Shown: positions 17,244 through 26,246 of the stretch, piece after piece | How the letters are laid out: every line of letters begins with the position of its first letter | Numbering within the stretch: position 1 is the first letter of the stretch | Source: Pseudomonas sp. MUP55 | GTDB lineage: Bacteria > Pseudomonadota > Gammaproteobacteria > Pseudomonadales > Pseudomonadaceae | Length of the DNA: 64,000 bases | Direction of reading: 5' to 3' | Assembly (NCBI RefSeq): GCF_034043515.1 | Contig: NZ_CP138214.1 | Coordinates: forward strand, 1,302,001-1,366,000 | Program-made: the position numbers and the translations under genes | The notes under the pieces: generated by a model | What the model saw: only the letters and a program-made list of their open reading frames with translations | What the model was told of the DNA's origin: nothing | The model's database searches: none

Positions 17244-18263
17244 ATGCGTGTGTTGCTTTTAATGGCCGCTCTGTTGTTCGGCCTGCCGTGTCTTGCGGCT
17301 TCTCGATGTGACGTCAATGTCCCGACTCAAACGGTCGACCTGGCTCAGGTGAGCATCGCCTACCAGAGTATCGGGCGTGCGTCCGACCCGGCCTTGCTGC
17401 TGGTGATGGGCCTGGGCGGGCAGTTGATCCACTGGCCTGACGAAGTGGTGGTCGCCCTGTGCCAGCAGGGTTTCCGGGTGATCCGCTACGACAACCGTGA
17501 TGTGGGTCTGTCCACCTGGCGCCAGGCGCCGGCCAGCGCCAACCTGACCTTCGAAGTGCTGCGCTACAAGCTCGGCCTGCCGGTGGCGGCGCCCTATACG
17601 CTGACCGACATGGCCGACGATGCCCTGGGTCTGATGGATGCCTTGCAGGTGCAGCAATTTCACGTACTGGGCGCGAGCATGGGCGGCATGATCGCCCAGC
17701 ACCTGGCGGCGATGGCGCCGCAGCGGGTGGAAAGCCTGACCCTGATCATGACCAGCTCCGGCGCCGAAGGCCTGCCCGCGCCGAATGCAGCGCTGGTGCA
17801 GTTGCTGTCGCGGCGCAGCGCACCCAATCGCGAAGTGGCGCTGGAACAGCAAGCCGATTTGCTCGCCGCGCTGGGCAGCCCGAATGTGCAGGATGATCGC
17901 CAGGCGCTGCTGCAGCAGGCGGCGCAGTCCTATGACCGCGCGTTCAACCCCGAAGGCGTCAAGCGCCAGATCATGGCGATCCTCGCCGAACCGAGCCGCG
18001 TGCCGTTGCTCAACCAACTGCGGGTGCCCACCTTGGTGGTTCATGGCACTGCCGATCCGTTGCTGCCGGTGATGCATGGCGTTCACCTGGCCGCGCATAT
18101 CCAGGGCAGCCAGTTGAAATTGATTCCGGGCCTGGCCCACCGTTTTCAGGAGGCCTTCAAGGCGCCGTTGCTGGCGGCGGTGCTGCCTTACCTGCAAGCC
18201 CATCGCCAAGATAGCGCGCACTGGGCGCAGATCGACTTGGGCGAGCCTTCGAAGCTGCTGTGA
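17244..18263 (+). CDS. Secreted or periplasmic alpha/beta hydrolase
   Basis: A 339-residue hydrolase with an N-terminal signal peptide ([20 protein letters not shown]), the reason for choosing the ATG at 17244. The open frame extends upstream to 17115 without a good ribosome site. The nucleophile elbow is GASMGGMI, the oxyanion-region motif VMGLGG lies upstream, and the acid and base are likely in [11 protein letters not shown] and GLAHRF. The closest well-known families are aclacinomycin methylesterase-like and haloperoxidase-like hydrolases, usually cytoplasmic, so the signal peptide is notable. Substrate unknown. Confidence 0.8.
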   Translation: MRVLLLMAALLFGLPCLAASRCDVNVPTQTVDLAQVSIAYQSIGRASDPALLLVMGLGGQLIHWPDEVVVALCQQGFRVIRYDNRDVGLSTWRQAPASANLTFEVLRYKLGLPVAAPYTLTDMADDALGLMDALQVQQFHVLGASMGGMIAQHLAAMAPQRVESLTLIMTSSGAEGLPAPNAALVQLLSRRSAPNREVALEQQADLLAALGSPNVQDDRQALLQQAAQSYDRAFNPEGVKRQIMAILAEPSRVPLLNQLRVPTLVVHGTADPLLPVMHGVHLAAHIQGSQLKLIPGLAHRFQEAFKAPLLAAVLPYLQAHRQDSAHWAQIDLGEPSKLL

Positions 18264-18319
18264 AGGTGGTGTATCGTGTGACTTTTGCGGCGCATTAATG
18301 CCAGCGAGGTGGCCTGCCC

Positions 18320-18973
18320 ATGAGTACTCCCCTGAAAATCGATTTCATCAGCGACGTCTCTTGCCCCTGGTGCATCATCGGCCTGCGCGGCCTGACCGAA
18401 GCCCTCGACCAGTTGGGTCCTGAGGTGCAGGCCGAGATTCATTTCCAGCCCTTCGAGCTGAACCCGAACATGCCCGCCGAGGGGCAGAACATCGTCGAAC
18501 ACATCACCGAAAAATACGGCTCCACCGCGCAAGAATCCCAGGCCAACCGCGAGCGCATCCGCGACATGGGCGCCGCGCTGGGCTTTGCCTTTCGCACTGA
18601 CGGTCAGAGCCGCATCTACAACACCTTCGATGCCCACCGCCTGTTGCATTGGGCCGGGCTGGAAGGCTTGCAATACAACCTCAAGGAGGCGCTGTTCAAG
18701 GCCTATTTCAGCGACGGCCAGGACCCCTCCGACCACGCGACCCTGGCGATCATCGCCGAAAGTGTTGGGCTGGACCTCAAGCGCGCCGCCGAGATACTCG
18801 CCAGCGACGAGTACGCCGCTGACGTGCGCGAGCAGGAGCAACTGTGGATCAGCCGTGGCGTAACCTCGGTGCCAACCATCGTGTTCAACGACCAGTACGC
18901 GGTCAGTGGTGGCCAGCCGGCCGAAGCCTTTGTGGGCGCGATTCGCCAGATCATCGAAGAAGCCAAAAAATAA
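18320..18973 (+). CDS. DsbA-family oxidoreductase (FrnE-like)
   Basis: A 217-residue thioredoxin-fold protein with the active site C15-P-W-C18 (SDVSCPWC) directly after the first strand, the helical insertion of the DsbA family and the cis-proline region TSVPTIVF. There is no signal peptide, so it is the cytoplasmic FrnE/YwbO subgroup, linked to redox stress in other bacteria. It is followed by a REPIN that could end the transcript. Confidence 0.87.
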   Translation: MSTPLKIDFISDVSCPWCIIGLRGLTEALDQLGPEVQAEIHFQPFELNPNMPAEGQNIVEHITEKYGSTAQESQANRERIRDMGAALGFAFRTDGQSRIYNTFDAHRLLHWAGLEGLQYNLKEALFKAYFSDGQDPSDHATLAIIAESVGLDLKRAAEILASDEYAADVREQEQLWISRGVTSVPTIVFNDQYAVSGGQPAEAFVGAIRQIIEEAKK

Positions 18974-18990
18974 CGCCAGGCACACAGCAC

Positions 18991-19083
18991 AATGTGGGAG
19001 GGGGCTTGCCCCCGATGGCGGCAGGTCAGTCAACCATGCAGTGACTGAAACACCGCTATCGGGGGCAAGCCCCCTCCCACATT
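18991..19083. repeat. Class 1 REPIN
   Basis: Two facing REP palindromes (AATGTGGGAGGGGGCTTGCC... and ...GGCAAGCCCCCTCCCACATT) separated by about 40 bp. The unit is the same as in arrays A and B but is a single copy. Confidence 0.9.
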
Positions 19084-19188
19084 GGTGTTGTGTACGTCTC
19101 AAGATACCCCTGGCCCGCCCCTTGCATTGACCCCCTAAAGCCCCGCCGGTCTGCGGCTGGGCGCTGCCATTAGGGGTGAAACACGACC

Positions 19189-20109
19189 TTGAACATTCTT
19201 GACCTCGACCACAGCCTCACCGGCCAGGCGCCGATCGCCCAGCGGTTGGCCAGCGGCCGGGCCACGCGCCTCGATCTGCTGGACCTGGGCCCGAAACTGC
19301 GCCTGTGGTCCACCGAAAAAACCTGGAAACGTTTCGTCGAGCGCCTGGCCCAGCGGCCACGGCCCAGCGATGCGCGCCCGGAAATCCTGTTCGTCGGCTC
19401 CGGTGACTATCACCACCTTACGCCGGCATTCCTCGCCGACCTCAAGGAACCCATCAGCCTGATCCACTTCGATAACCACCCCGACTGGGTGCGCTTTGCG
19501 CCCAAGCGACACTGTGGTTCCTGGGTCAATCGCGCGCTGAAAATGCCAGCGATCAAACGCATCGTCACCCTCGGCCCCTGCAGTGACGACCTGCATAACC
19601 CGCAACTGCGCGGCGGCAACCTCGGCGCCCTCAAGCGCGGCACGTTGCAGCTGTTCCCCTGGCAGCACCCGCCCTCGAAAGTCTGGGGCCGGGTCGGCGA
19701 CGGCGCCGGGCACTGGCAGCAGGAAAATCACCTGCACTGGCGCAACCTGGCGGAACTGGACTGGGCGGCCTTTCTTGACCAGATGATCGCCAGCCTGCCC
19801 ACCGAAGCGGTCTGGATCACCGTCGACAAGGACGTGCTCGCCAGCGAAGACGCGGCCACCAATTGGGACCAGGGTGGTATGCGCCTGAGCCACCTTCTCC
19901 AGGCGTTGAGGGCGTTGGCGGCGCACAAACGCATCATCGGTATCGACGTGTGCGGCGAGTTCGCAGCGCCTGCGTTCAGCAACGCCTTCAAGCGCTGGGA
20001 AGCCAAGTCCGACCAGCCCCCGCCCGAGCGTTGGAGTGCCCAGGACCTGCAGCGCAATGCGGCGACCAATGCCGCCCTGATCGACCTGTTCGAGGAGTTG
20101 TTTCCGTGA
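19189..20109 (+). CDS. Arginase-fold (ureohydrolase-like) enzyme
   Basis: A 306-residue protein with the two metal-binding motifs of the arginase/agmatinase fold: D95-N-H97-P-D99 (HFDNHPDW) and D213-K-D215 (VDKDVL), plus an earlier GSGDYHH (70-76) in place of GGDHS. The metal ligands look complete, but the surrounding sequence departs from true arginases, so the substrate may be another guanidino or amide compound. I chose the TTG at 19189 because AGGGGTGA lies about ten bases upstream; no ATG gives the full motif set. It is coupled to two small transporter subunits (GTGA overlap). Confidence 0.75.
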   Translation: MNILDLDHSLTGQAPIAQRLASGRATRLDLLDLGPKLRLWSTEKTWKRFVERLAQRPRPSDARPEILFVGSGDYHHLTPAFLADLKEPISLIHFDNHPDWVRFAPKRHCGSWVNRALKMPAIKRIVTLGPCSDDLHNPQLRGGNLGALKRGTLQLFPWQHPPSKVWGRVGDGAGHWQQENHLHWRNLAELDWAAFLDQMIASLPTEAVWITVDKDVLASEDAATNWDQGGMRLSHLLQALRALAAHKRIIGIDVCGEFAAPAFSNAFKRWEAKSDQPPPERWSAQDLQRNAATNAALIDLFEELFP

Positions 20110-20486
20110 CCCTGACCGTGGTGTTGTTGCTGGCGTTTTCCATCGTCCTCGATGTGATCGGCCAGCTGTGTTTCAAGCTGGGCGTGGACCGTTTGCCGCA
20201 ACTCGATGGCGGTTTTCGCCTGCGCGCATTCTGGGGCCAGGTGCTCAATGCTCCGCTGTTGTGGGCCGGCGTCGGCGCTTATGCCGTCGAATTTTTCGTG
20301 TGGCTCGAAGCGTTGTCCCGCGCACCGTTGAGCCTGTTATTTCCGCTGGCGGCGTTGGCTTATTGCCTGGTGGTACTGGCGGGCCGATGGGTGCTCAACG
20401 AAACCGTCAGCCGACGCCGTTGGTTGGGCACGCTGGTGATTACCTTGGGTGTGATGTTGGTGGCGATTGCGGGGAACCCGGTATGA
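20106..20486 (+). CDS. Half-size DMT/SMR-type membrane protein, subunit 1
   Basis: A 126-residue protein of four hydrophobic helices with an EamA/SMR-like ending (VLNETVSRRRWLGTLVITLGVMLVA). The GTG at 20106 overlaps the arginase-like stop codon. The longer open frame upstream is an artefact. With the next gene it forms a pair of four-helix proteins, the arrangement of heteromeric SMR pumps and of ArnE/ArnF. The residues LDVIGQLCFKLGVD at the N-terminus resemble helix 1 of that group, though without the standard SMR glutamate at the expected place. Confidence 0.75.
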   Translation: MTLTVVLLLAFSIVLDVIGQLCFKLGVDRLPQLDGGFRLRAFWGQVLNAPLLWAGVGAYAVEFFVWLEALSRAPLSLLFPLAALAYCLVVLAGRWVLNETVSRRRWLGTLVITLGVMLVAIAGNPV

Positions 20487-20887
20487 GTACGCAAACTATC
20501 GATACGGGCTGGTTGCATGGGCGCCTTGGCACCCTGGTGCTGTGGGCGCTGCTGATTGCCACGGAAAGTGCCGGGCAGTTGTTTACCAAAGTGGCCGGTG
20601 ACCAGTTGGGGCAGATGGATTTCACCTGGCAGTGGCTGGCGGATGTTGCGCGCAACCCCGGGATTCTGGCGGCGATTGCCAGTTATATCAGCGCGTTCTT
20701 TGTGTGGATGCTGATCCTGCGGCGGAGCAGTTTGTCGTTGGCCTTCCCGCTGAGTTCGCTGGTGTTCGTGGCGGTGCTGCTGGGATCTTGGTTGGGACTG
20801 GGGGAACACATCAGCCCGCTGCACTGGGTGGGGGTTGGGGTGATCATTGCCGGTATCGCCCTGCTGGCCGAGGGCGAAGAAAACTGA
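20483..20887 (+). CDS. Half-size DMT/SMR-type membrane protein, subunit 2
   Basis: A 134-residue, four-helix paralogue of the preceding protein. It shares the layout and the end motif (LGLGEHISPLHWVGVGVIIAGIALLA). Helix 1 contains ATESAGQLFTKVAGD, with an acidic residue in the membrane segment where SMR pumps carry their essential glutamate. The ATG at 20483 overlaps the previous stop codon. The pair probably forms a heterodimeric transporter for a substrate or product of the arginase-fold enzyme; this role is inferred only from the coupling. Confidence 0.75.
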   Translation: MSTQTIDTGWLHGRLGTLVLWALLIATESAGQLFTKVAGDQLGQMDFTWQWLADVARNPGILAAIASYISAFFVWMLILRRSSLSLAFPLSSLVFVAVLLGSWLGLGEHISPLHWVGVGVIIAGIALLAEGEEN

Positions 20888-20915
20888 GTGAGCCGGGGGA
20901 CGGGCTCGGTTCAGA

Positions 20916-21008
20916 AATGTGGGAGGGGGCTTGCCCCCGATGAGGGCGTGCCAGTGAGTGCATCTGCGACTGACCCACCGCTATCGGGGGCAAGCCCCCT
21001 CCCACATT
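20916..21008. repeat. Class 1 REPIN
   Basis: A facing pair of REP palindromes, AATGTGGGAGG... to ...CCTCCCACATT, lying between the convergent transporter and mipA genes. Same family and spacing as the REPIN at 18991-19083. Confidence 0.9.
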
Positions 21009-21056
21009 TGGTCGCCTTACATCAGGCAGATCTGCACTGGTTTTTTGCCCTGCGTT

Positions 21057-21824
21057 TTAATCAAATGTGTAGCTGATCGCCGTCTGCACCTGGCCCTGAT
21101 TCACCTCGCCGGCCTGCCTGACGATGCTGCTGTTGGCTGCCGAACCGACCAGGTGCACCCAGCTGGCGCTGGTCAGCAATGACCAGTTGGGCGCCAGGGG
21201 GAACTGGAAGCTCTGGCTCAAGGCGACGTTCTGGAACCCGCCACTGGCGTTGTAGGGCTTGAACCCCGTGGCGGCGGCTTCGTTGCCGTCGACGCCGAAA
21301 AAGGTGTTGGTCTGGCGTGCATCGGCAAAATGCGCGACCAGGCCTGTGCTGCCGATAATCCCGCCACCCAATGGATAACCCAGCTCGCCGCCCAGTTTGC
21401 CGAGTGCGCCGCTCTGGGAATGGCCACCGCCCACGGCCTGGCCGAGCTGTGCGTAGACCCGCCAGAAATCGGCCGGTGCGTACTGAATGAAGCCCCCGAC
21501 CTCAGCCATGTCCGACACATTGCGCAGGCCTTGCAGCGCGCCGTTGGAGGTGCGCCCCGACAGGTAATTGATGTACGGGCCGGCGGTGAGTCCATGGGTG
21601 TTCAGCGCGCTCCAGGTCAAGCCGTCATCCGTGCTCAGGCTGACGTTGCCCCAGTCCAGGTCCAGATAGGGCACGGGGCGGGTTTCGTAGCGGCTGCCGC
21701 TCGGGTCATGGGGCTGGTAACTGAGGCCGGCGCCCACGTCGCCGCTCAGGCCTTCTGACCAGGCGGTGCCGCAGACGCTGAGCCCGAGAATCCCCGCGAG
21801 TACCGCAGAAGTGATGTTGGCCAT
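21057..21824 (-). CDS. MipA/OmpV-family outer-membrane protein
   Basis: A 255-residue protein with a signal peptide (MANITSAVLAGILGLSVCGTAWS) and a beta-barrel pattern of alternating hydrophobic residues ending in an aromatic C-terminus (TAISYTFD), typical of outer-membrane insertion. RPVPYLDLDWGNVSLSTDDGLTW near residue 50 is characteristic of MipA/OmpV. The ATG at 21824 has AGGAAA upstream; the longer frame to 21887 lacks support. It is divergent from the sigma-54 unit, so the intergenic palindrome may serve both. Confidence 0.82.
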   Translation of the reverse strand: MANITSAVLAGILGLSVCGTAWSEGLSGDVGAGLSYQPHDPSGSRYETRPVPYLDLDWGNVSLSTDDGLTWSALNTHGLTAGPYINYLSGRTSNGALQGLRNVSDMAEVGGFIQYAPADFWRVYAQLGQAVGGGHSQSGALGKLGGELGYPLGGGIIGSTGLVAHFADARQTNTFFGVDGNEAAATGFKPYNASGGFQNVALSQSFQFPLAPNWSLLTSASWVHLVGSAANSSIVRQAGEVNQGQVQTAISYTFD

Positions 21825-21896
21825 GGTGCGCTTTCCTAAGTGTTCAGGCGCGCATGAACGCGCAAACCCCTGGGCCTGCGCAAGCACTCATGTTGT

Positions 21897-21925
21897 TTGT
21901 AGCAAGCTACAAAAATTGTAGCTTG
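21897..21925. promoter_or_regulatory. Three-half-site palindrome, candidate enhancer site
   Basis: Three alternating TTGTAGC half-sites occur in 29 bases: TTGTAGC at 21897, GCTACAA at 21906 and TTGTAGC at 21916. They give a 7-2-7 palindrome overlapping a 10-3-10 palindrome (CAAGCTACAA/TTGTAGCTTG). The centre is about 75 bases upstream of the -24 element at 21988, a suitable distance for a sigma-54 activator. The activator encoded at 28014-29411 is the natural candidate. Confidence 0.55.
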
Positions 21926-21985
21926 TGCGACACATATCCTCCTGGATGACCCGGCAAACCCCCAGCCCTGCTGGGCTTTGACCAG

Positions 21986-22002
21986 TTGGCACGCTCTCTG
22001 CT
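21986..22002 (+). promoter_or_regulatory. Candidate sigma-54 promoter
   Basis: TTGGCACG, four bases, then CTGCT matches the -24/-12 consensus TTGGCACG-N4-TTGCW with a single change in the core (C for T). It sits about 52 bases before the first gene of the phosphatase-aminotransferase unit, whose last gene encodes a sigma-54 activator. Confidence 0.65.
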
Positions 22003-22053
22003 CTACCGGTAATGCAAGCGCATACAGCGCGCCTCTTTCCAAAGGTAGACGCA

Positions 22054-22752
22054 ATGATCCAATGGCATATCGTGTGTGACTTCGACGGGACCATCACCCC
22101 CACCGATGTCATCGACAACGTCCTCCAACGCTTCGCCAGCCCCGAGTGGGAAACCATCGAGCAGGAATGGCTGGAAGGGCATATCGGTTCACGCGAATGC
22201 CTGAGCCGCCAACTGGCGCTGATCAAGGCGACGCCGAGCGAGTTGCTGGCCTATTTCGACAGTGTCGAGATCGACCCGGACTTCCCGGATTTCGTCGACC
22301 ACGTCATGGGCCTTGGCGCGACCATTGAAGTGGTCAGCGACGGCATCGAGCAGGGCATTGCACGCATTCTGTCGCGCAACTACGTGACCTTGCTGCCGAT
22401 CCTCGCCAACCGTCTGCGCCAGGTCGACCAGAACAGCTGGCGCATCGACTTCCCGTATGCCAGCGATGCCTGCCGCGCCGCTTCCGGCAACTGCAAATGC
22501 AAATCCACGCCGCGTGACAAGCGCGTGCTGGTGATCGGCGATGGCAAGTCCGACATGTGCGTGGCCTCCACCGCCGACTTCGTGTTCGCCAAGGGCAGCC
22601 TCGCCGAGTACTGCGTCGCCAACCAGATTCCCCATGCGCGCTTCGACACCTTCGCCGAAGTGCCCGCACTGCTGGCGCAACTGCCCCAAGGCATCGCCGC
22701 CAACGCCACCTCTTTTACTGCCGACACACAGGAAATTTTCCACCATGTCTGA
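22054..22752 (+). CDS. MtnX-like HAD-IB phosphatase
   Basis: A 232-residue haloacid-dehalogenase phosphatase with nucleophile motif D9-F-D11-G-T (CDFDGTIT), motif III lysine region and motif IV VIGDGKSDMC near residue 165. It resembles MtnX of methionine salvage and phosphoserine phosphatases, but the gene next door is an aminotransferase and no mtn gene is nearby. The ATG at 22054 has AAAGGTAG upstream, and the ORF extension to 22012 has no support. The stop overlaps the next gene by eight bases. It is first in a six-gene unit behind a candidate sigma-54 promoter. Confidence 0.82.
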   Translation: MIQWHIVCDFDGTITPTDVIDNVLQRFASPEWETIEQEWLEGHIGSRECLSRQLALIKATPSELLAYFDSVEIDPDFPDFVDHVMGLGATIEVVSDGIEQGIARILSRNYVTLLPILANRLRQVDQNSWRIDFPYASDACRAASGNCKCKSTPRDKRVLVIGDGKSDMCVASTADFVFAKGSLAEYCVANQIPHARFDTFAEVPALLAQLPQGIAANATSFTADTQEIFHHV

Positions 22753-24139
22753 TATCCGTATCGCTACCGCCGAAGACCGGATCCTTCTGGATAAAGAAGC
22801 CAAGTACTGCTCCTACGGCGACACCGTGCACTACATCGAGCCGCCGCGTATTTTCAGCCGTTGCGAAGGCTCCTACGTGTGGGACACCGAAGACCAGGCC
22901 TACCTCGACCTGCAAATGTGGTACTCGGCCGTCAACTTCGGTTACGCCAACCCGCGCCTGAACAACGCGCTCAAACAGCAGATCGACACGCTGCCGCAGA
23001 TCGCCAGCCAGTACCTGCACAAGGGCAAGATCGAGCTGTCGGAAATGATCGCGGTCGATGCCAAGAACAAGTTCGGCCTCGACGGCCGCGTGCACTTCAA
23101 TGTCGGCGGTTCGCAGTCGATTGAAGACTCGCTGAAAGTGGTGCGTAACGCGTCCAACGGCAAGAGCCTGATGTTCGCCTTCGAGGGCGGCTACCACGGG
23201 CGTACCCTCGGCGCCTCGTCGATCACCTCCAGCTTCCGCTACCGCCGCCGCTACGGTCACTTTGGCGAGCGCGCCAACTTCATCCCGTTCCCTTACCACT
23301 TCCGTGGCCCGAAGGGCATGACCAAGGAAGAGTACGGCAGCCACTGCGTGCAGCAATTCGCGCGGTTGTTCGATACCGAATACAACGGCGTCTGGGACCC
23401 GAAAACCAACCAGTGCGAGTACGCCGCGTTCTACGTCGAGCCGATCCAGGGCACCGGCGGCTACGTCATTCCGCCGATGAACTTCTACCGCGAACTCAAG
23501 CACGTGCTGGACCAGCACGGCATCCTGATGGTCAGCGACGAAATTCAGATGGGCTTCTACCGCACCGGCAAGCTGTGGTCGATCGAGCACTTCGACGTGC
23601 AGCCGGACGTGATCGTGTTCGGCAAGGCGCTGACCAACGGCCTCAACCCGCTGGGCGGCATCTGGGCCCGTGAAGAACTGATCAACCCGAAGGTCTTCCC
23701 GCCAGGTTCGACCCACTCCACCTTCGCCTCCAACCCGTTGGGCACGGCGGTCGGCCTGGAAATGTTCAAGATGACCAATGAAGTCGACTACGGCGCGATG
23801 GTCATGGCCAAGGGCAAATACTTCCTCGAAGGCCTGCAAGACTTGCAGAAGCGTTTCCCGATCATCGGCGACGTCGACGGCCTGGGCCTGGCCCTGCGCT
23901 GCGAAATCTGCGGCCCGGACGGCTTCACTCCAGACAAGGCGACCCTGGACTACATGGTCGAGGAAGGCATGAAGGGCGACATGGTGGTCGACGGCCAGAA
24001 ACTCGGCCTGATCCTTGACGTGGGCGGCTACTACAAGAACGTGATCACCCTGGCGCCGTCGCTGGAAATCAGCTACCCGGAAATCGACCTGGGCTTGAAG
24101 CTGCTCGAGCAACTGCTGGTGCGGGCGACCACGCGGTGA
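22745..24139 (+). CDS. Class III PLP aminotransferase
   Basis: A 464-residue fold-type I aminotransferase of class III. GSQSIEDSLKVVRN (122-135) binds the phosphate region, D265 and E266 lie in MVSDEIQMGFYRTG, and the Schiff-base lysine is K294 in VFGKALTNG. Members convert omega-amino groups, for example ornithine, GABA, diaminobutyrate or glutamate semialdehyde, and I cannot say which applies here. The ATG at 22745 lies in the end of the phosphatase gene. Its context (phosphatase, hydrolase, acyltransferase) suggests a small biosynthetic or modification route for an amino compound. Confidence 0.87.
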   Translation: MSDIRIATAEDRILLDKEAKYCSYGDTVHYIEPPRIFSRCEGSYVWDTEDQAYLDLQMWYSAVNFGYANPRLNNALKQQIDTLPQIASQYLHKGKIELSEMIAVDAKNKFGLDGRVHFNVGGSQSIEDSLKVVRNASNGKSLMFAFEGGYHGRTLGASSITSSFRYRRRYGHFGERANFIPFPYHFRGPKGMTKEEYGSHCVQQFARLFDTEYNGVWDPKTNQCEYAAFYVEPIQGTGGYVIPPMNFYRELKHVLDQHGILMVSDEIQMGFYRTGKLWSIEHFDVQPDVIVFGKALTNGLNPLGGIWAREELINPKVFPPGSTHSTFASNPLGTAVGLEMFKMTNEVDYGAMVMAKGKYFLEGLQDLQKRFPIIGDVDGLGLALRCEICGPDGFTPDKATLDYMVEEGMKGDMVVDGQKLGLILDVGGYYKNVITLAPSLEISYPEIDLGLKLLEQLLVRATTR

Positions 24140-24984
24140 GTGCCGGCGAGATCGACCTCGGTGAAGGTGATGCCGGCTTCGTTCTCGGTGCTGGTCCGGT
24201 CGGGATCCTGTTGATCCATGGCCTGACCGGTACGCCAACGGAACTGCGACAGGTCGCCAAGGGGCTGGTCAAGGCGGGCAACTGCACGGTGTACGTGCCC
24301 ACCCTGGCCGGGCATTGCGGCGATAACAGCGACCTGCAGGCCACCGGCTGGCGCGACTGGTACGAAGGGGTGCGCAAGACCTTCGCACAGATCGCCCAGC
24401 GTCACGCGCAAGTGTTCGTCGGCGGCTTGTCCATGGGCGCGGTGATGTCGATGTACGTGGCGGCCGAACACCCGGGGCGCGTCGCCGGGCTGCTGATGTA
24501 TTCCACCACCTTGAAGTACGACGGCTGGAGCATCAACAAACTGGCGTTTCTCACGCCGTTGCTGATGAAGATTCCATTCGGCGTGCACGTGTGCAGTTTC
24601 GAAGAGAAGCCGCCCTACGGCATCAAGAACGAACGCCTGCGGGCCATCGTCGAGCGGCAGATGAAGGAAGGCCAGAGCAGCGAGGCGGGGTTGTTGACCA
24701 TGGAAGGCATCACCGTGCGCGAGTTGCACCGCATGAACGCCGTGGTCAAGAAACGCATGCCCGAGATCAACGTGCCGGCGCTGGTGTTGCACTCCATTGA
24801 GGACGACATCACCAGCCGCTGGAACGCCGATTACGTGGAGCGCCACCTCGGCGGCCCGGTGACCAAGATTTTGCTGGATAACTGCTACCACATGATCACC
24901 GTCGACCTGCAATACCGGCGGGTGATCGAGTTGAGTGCGCAGTTTGTCGAGCAGCATTCGGTGCAACTCAATCGTGTGGCGTGA
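24136..24984 (+). CDS. Carboxylesterase/monoglyceride-lipase-like alpha/beta hydrolase
   Basis: A 282-residue serine hydrolase with HGLTGTP (29-35) at the oxyanion site, nucleophile S99 in GGLSMGAV, likely acid D223 or D224 in HSIEDDI and base H252 in NCYHMIT. This is the bacterial carboxylesterase Est30/serine aminopeptidase S33 class. The GTG at 24136 overlaps the aminotransferase stop (GTGA), so it is translationally coupled. It could release or transfer an acyl group in the same pathway as its neighbours. Confidence 0.83.
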   Translation: MSAGEIDLGEGDAGFVLGAGPVGILLIHGLTGTPTELRQVAKGLVKAGNCTVYVPTLAGHCGDNSDLQATGWRDWYEGVRKTFAQIAQRHAQVFVGGLSMGAVMSMYVAAEHPGRVAGLLMYSTTLKYDGWSINKLAFLTPLLMKIPFGVHVCSFEEKPPYGIKNERLRAIVERQMKEGQSSEAGLLTMEGITVRELHRMNAVVKKRMPEINVPALVLHSIEDDITSRWNADYVERHLGGPVTKILLDNCYHMITVDLQYRRVIELSAQFVEQHSVQLNRVA

Positions 24985-24995
24985 TCTCTTTACTT

Positions 24996-25093
24996 GTAGG
25001 AGCGAGCTTGCTCGCGAAGGTCGTTAACGATAACGCGTACTGTCAGGCTCAACGTGGTGTCTGTGCGATCTTCGCGAGCAAGCTCGCTCCTAC
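24996..25093. repeat. Class 2 REP doublet (GTAGGAGCGAGC type)
   Basis: GTAGGAGCGAGCTTGCTCGC faces its inverse GCGAGCAAGCTCGCTCCTAC across about 55 bp. This palindrome family differs from class 1 and is also seen at 38976-40298 and 51311-51405. Here it sits inside the presumed six-gene unit, between the hydrolase and acyltransferase, and may lower or stabilise downstream transcript. Confidence 0.88.
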
Positions 25094-25121
25094 TGGGATG
25101 CGGTGTCGATAAGGAAAAACT

Positions 25122-26246
25122 GTGATAACCACCCAAGCCTTCCCCACCATCCGGGCTATCCAGCGCGATGCCTGGAATGCGTGTTTTCCCGGTGCCCTGG
25201 AAGACTGGGACTACTACGTGGCCGTGGAAAACGCCGCCATCGATGACTTCCAGTGGCGGTACCTTGCGGTTTACGAAGGGGGAACGCTGGCGGCAGTGGC
25301 CGTCGCGTTCATCACCCATTACCGTCTCGACACCACGGTGTCGGGCGCCGGCAAGCGCTTGACCGAGCGTGTGGCGCGACTGTGGCCGGGGCTTTTGCAA
25401 CTGGGGCTGTATGCCCTTGGTTCGCCGGTGGCCGAGCGCTGTGACGTGGGGTTCGCCAATGGTGTGGCGGATGCGCGGCGCCCGCTGTTGCTCAAGCATT
25501 TGCTCCAGGTGGCACGCCGGGATGCCGATGACTTTGGCATCGGCCTGGTGGCGGTCAAGGACGCGCCGAGCAACGACCCGCATTGGGCCCAAAGTTGTCG
25601 CGCTGCGGGCTTTCAAAGCATGCCGAGCCTGCCCACGGGCATGCTGCCGTTGCCCTACGGCTCAGTGGATGCCTACCTGGGCTCGCTGGGTAAATCCACG
25701 CGCAAGGACCTGCGCCGCAAGCTGCGCGCGCCGGGGCCGCGGGTGGAGTGGCGGCGCAATATCGATGATGTGCTGCCCGAGGTGATGCGCCTCTATGAAG
25801 CCACGCTCACGCGCTCGGACCTGCAGTTCGAACGCCTGCCCGCCGGTTACTTCACGGAAATTCTCGAAAGGCTGCAAGAGCGTGCGGTGTGTGCGCTTTA
25901 CTGGGTGGACGAGCACCTGGTGGCGTTCAACCTGATCCTGCTCGACGAGCATCGGCTGATCGATAAGTTTTTCGGGCATGACATCGCCTTCAGCCGCGAA
26001 TACAACCTGTACTTCCGCAGTTGGTTGACCAATGTCGACTACTGTATCCAACACAATATTGCGGTGTATGAGTGCGGCCAAGCCGGGTATGCCAGTAAAC
26101 TGCGCCTGGGCTGCCAGTTCCAGGGCAACAGCCTGTTTTTCCGCCACCGCAATCGGTTGGTCAACGGCGTGCTCACGTTAGTCAAAATGTTGTTCCGACC
26201 GGATCGTTCCGACCCTGCCATGGCTGCTGCGATAAGCGAAACCTGA
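25122..26246 (+). CDS. GNAT/FemAB-like acyltransferase (BioF2-like)
   Basis: A 374-residue two-lobe GNAT protein of the BioF2-like/Acetyltransf_6 kind. The lobe junction is marked by LGKSTRKDLRRKLR around residue 190, and the second GNAT lobe holds LVAFNLILLDEHRLIDKFFGHD. Such proteins transfer amino-acyl or acyl groups from tRNA or CoA. The start is GTG at 25122, chosen because AAGGAAAA precedes it. The stop codon overlaps the kinase start (TGATG). The substrate is unknown. Confidence 0.78.
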   Translation: MITTQAFPTIRAIQRDAWNACFPGALEDWDYYVAVENAAIDDFQWRYLAVYEGGTLAAVAVAFITHYRLDTTVSGAGKRLTERVARLWPGLLQLGLYALGSPVAERCDVGFANGVADARRPLLLKHLLQVARRDADDFGIGLVAVKDAPSNDPHWAQSCRAAGFQSMPSLPTGMLPLPYGSVDAYLGSLGKSTRKDLRRKLRAPGPRVEWRRNIDDVLPEVMRLYEATLTRSDLQFERLPAGYFTEILERLQERAVCALYWVDEHLVAFNLILLDEHRLIDKFFGHDIAFSREYNLYFRSWLTNVDYCIQHNIAVYECGQAGYASKLRLGCQFQGNSLFFRHRNRLVNGVLTLVKMLFRPDRSDPAMAAAISET

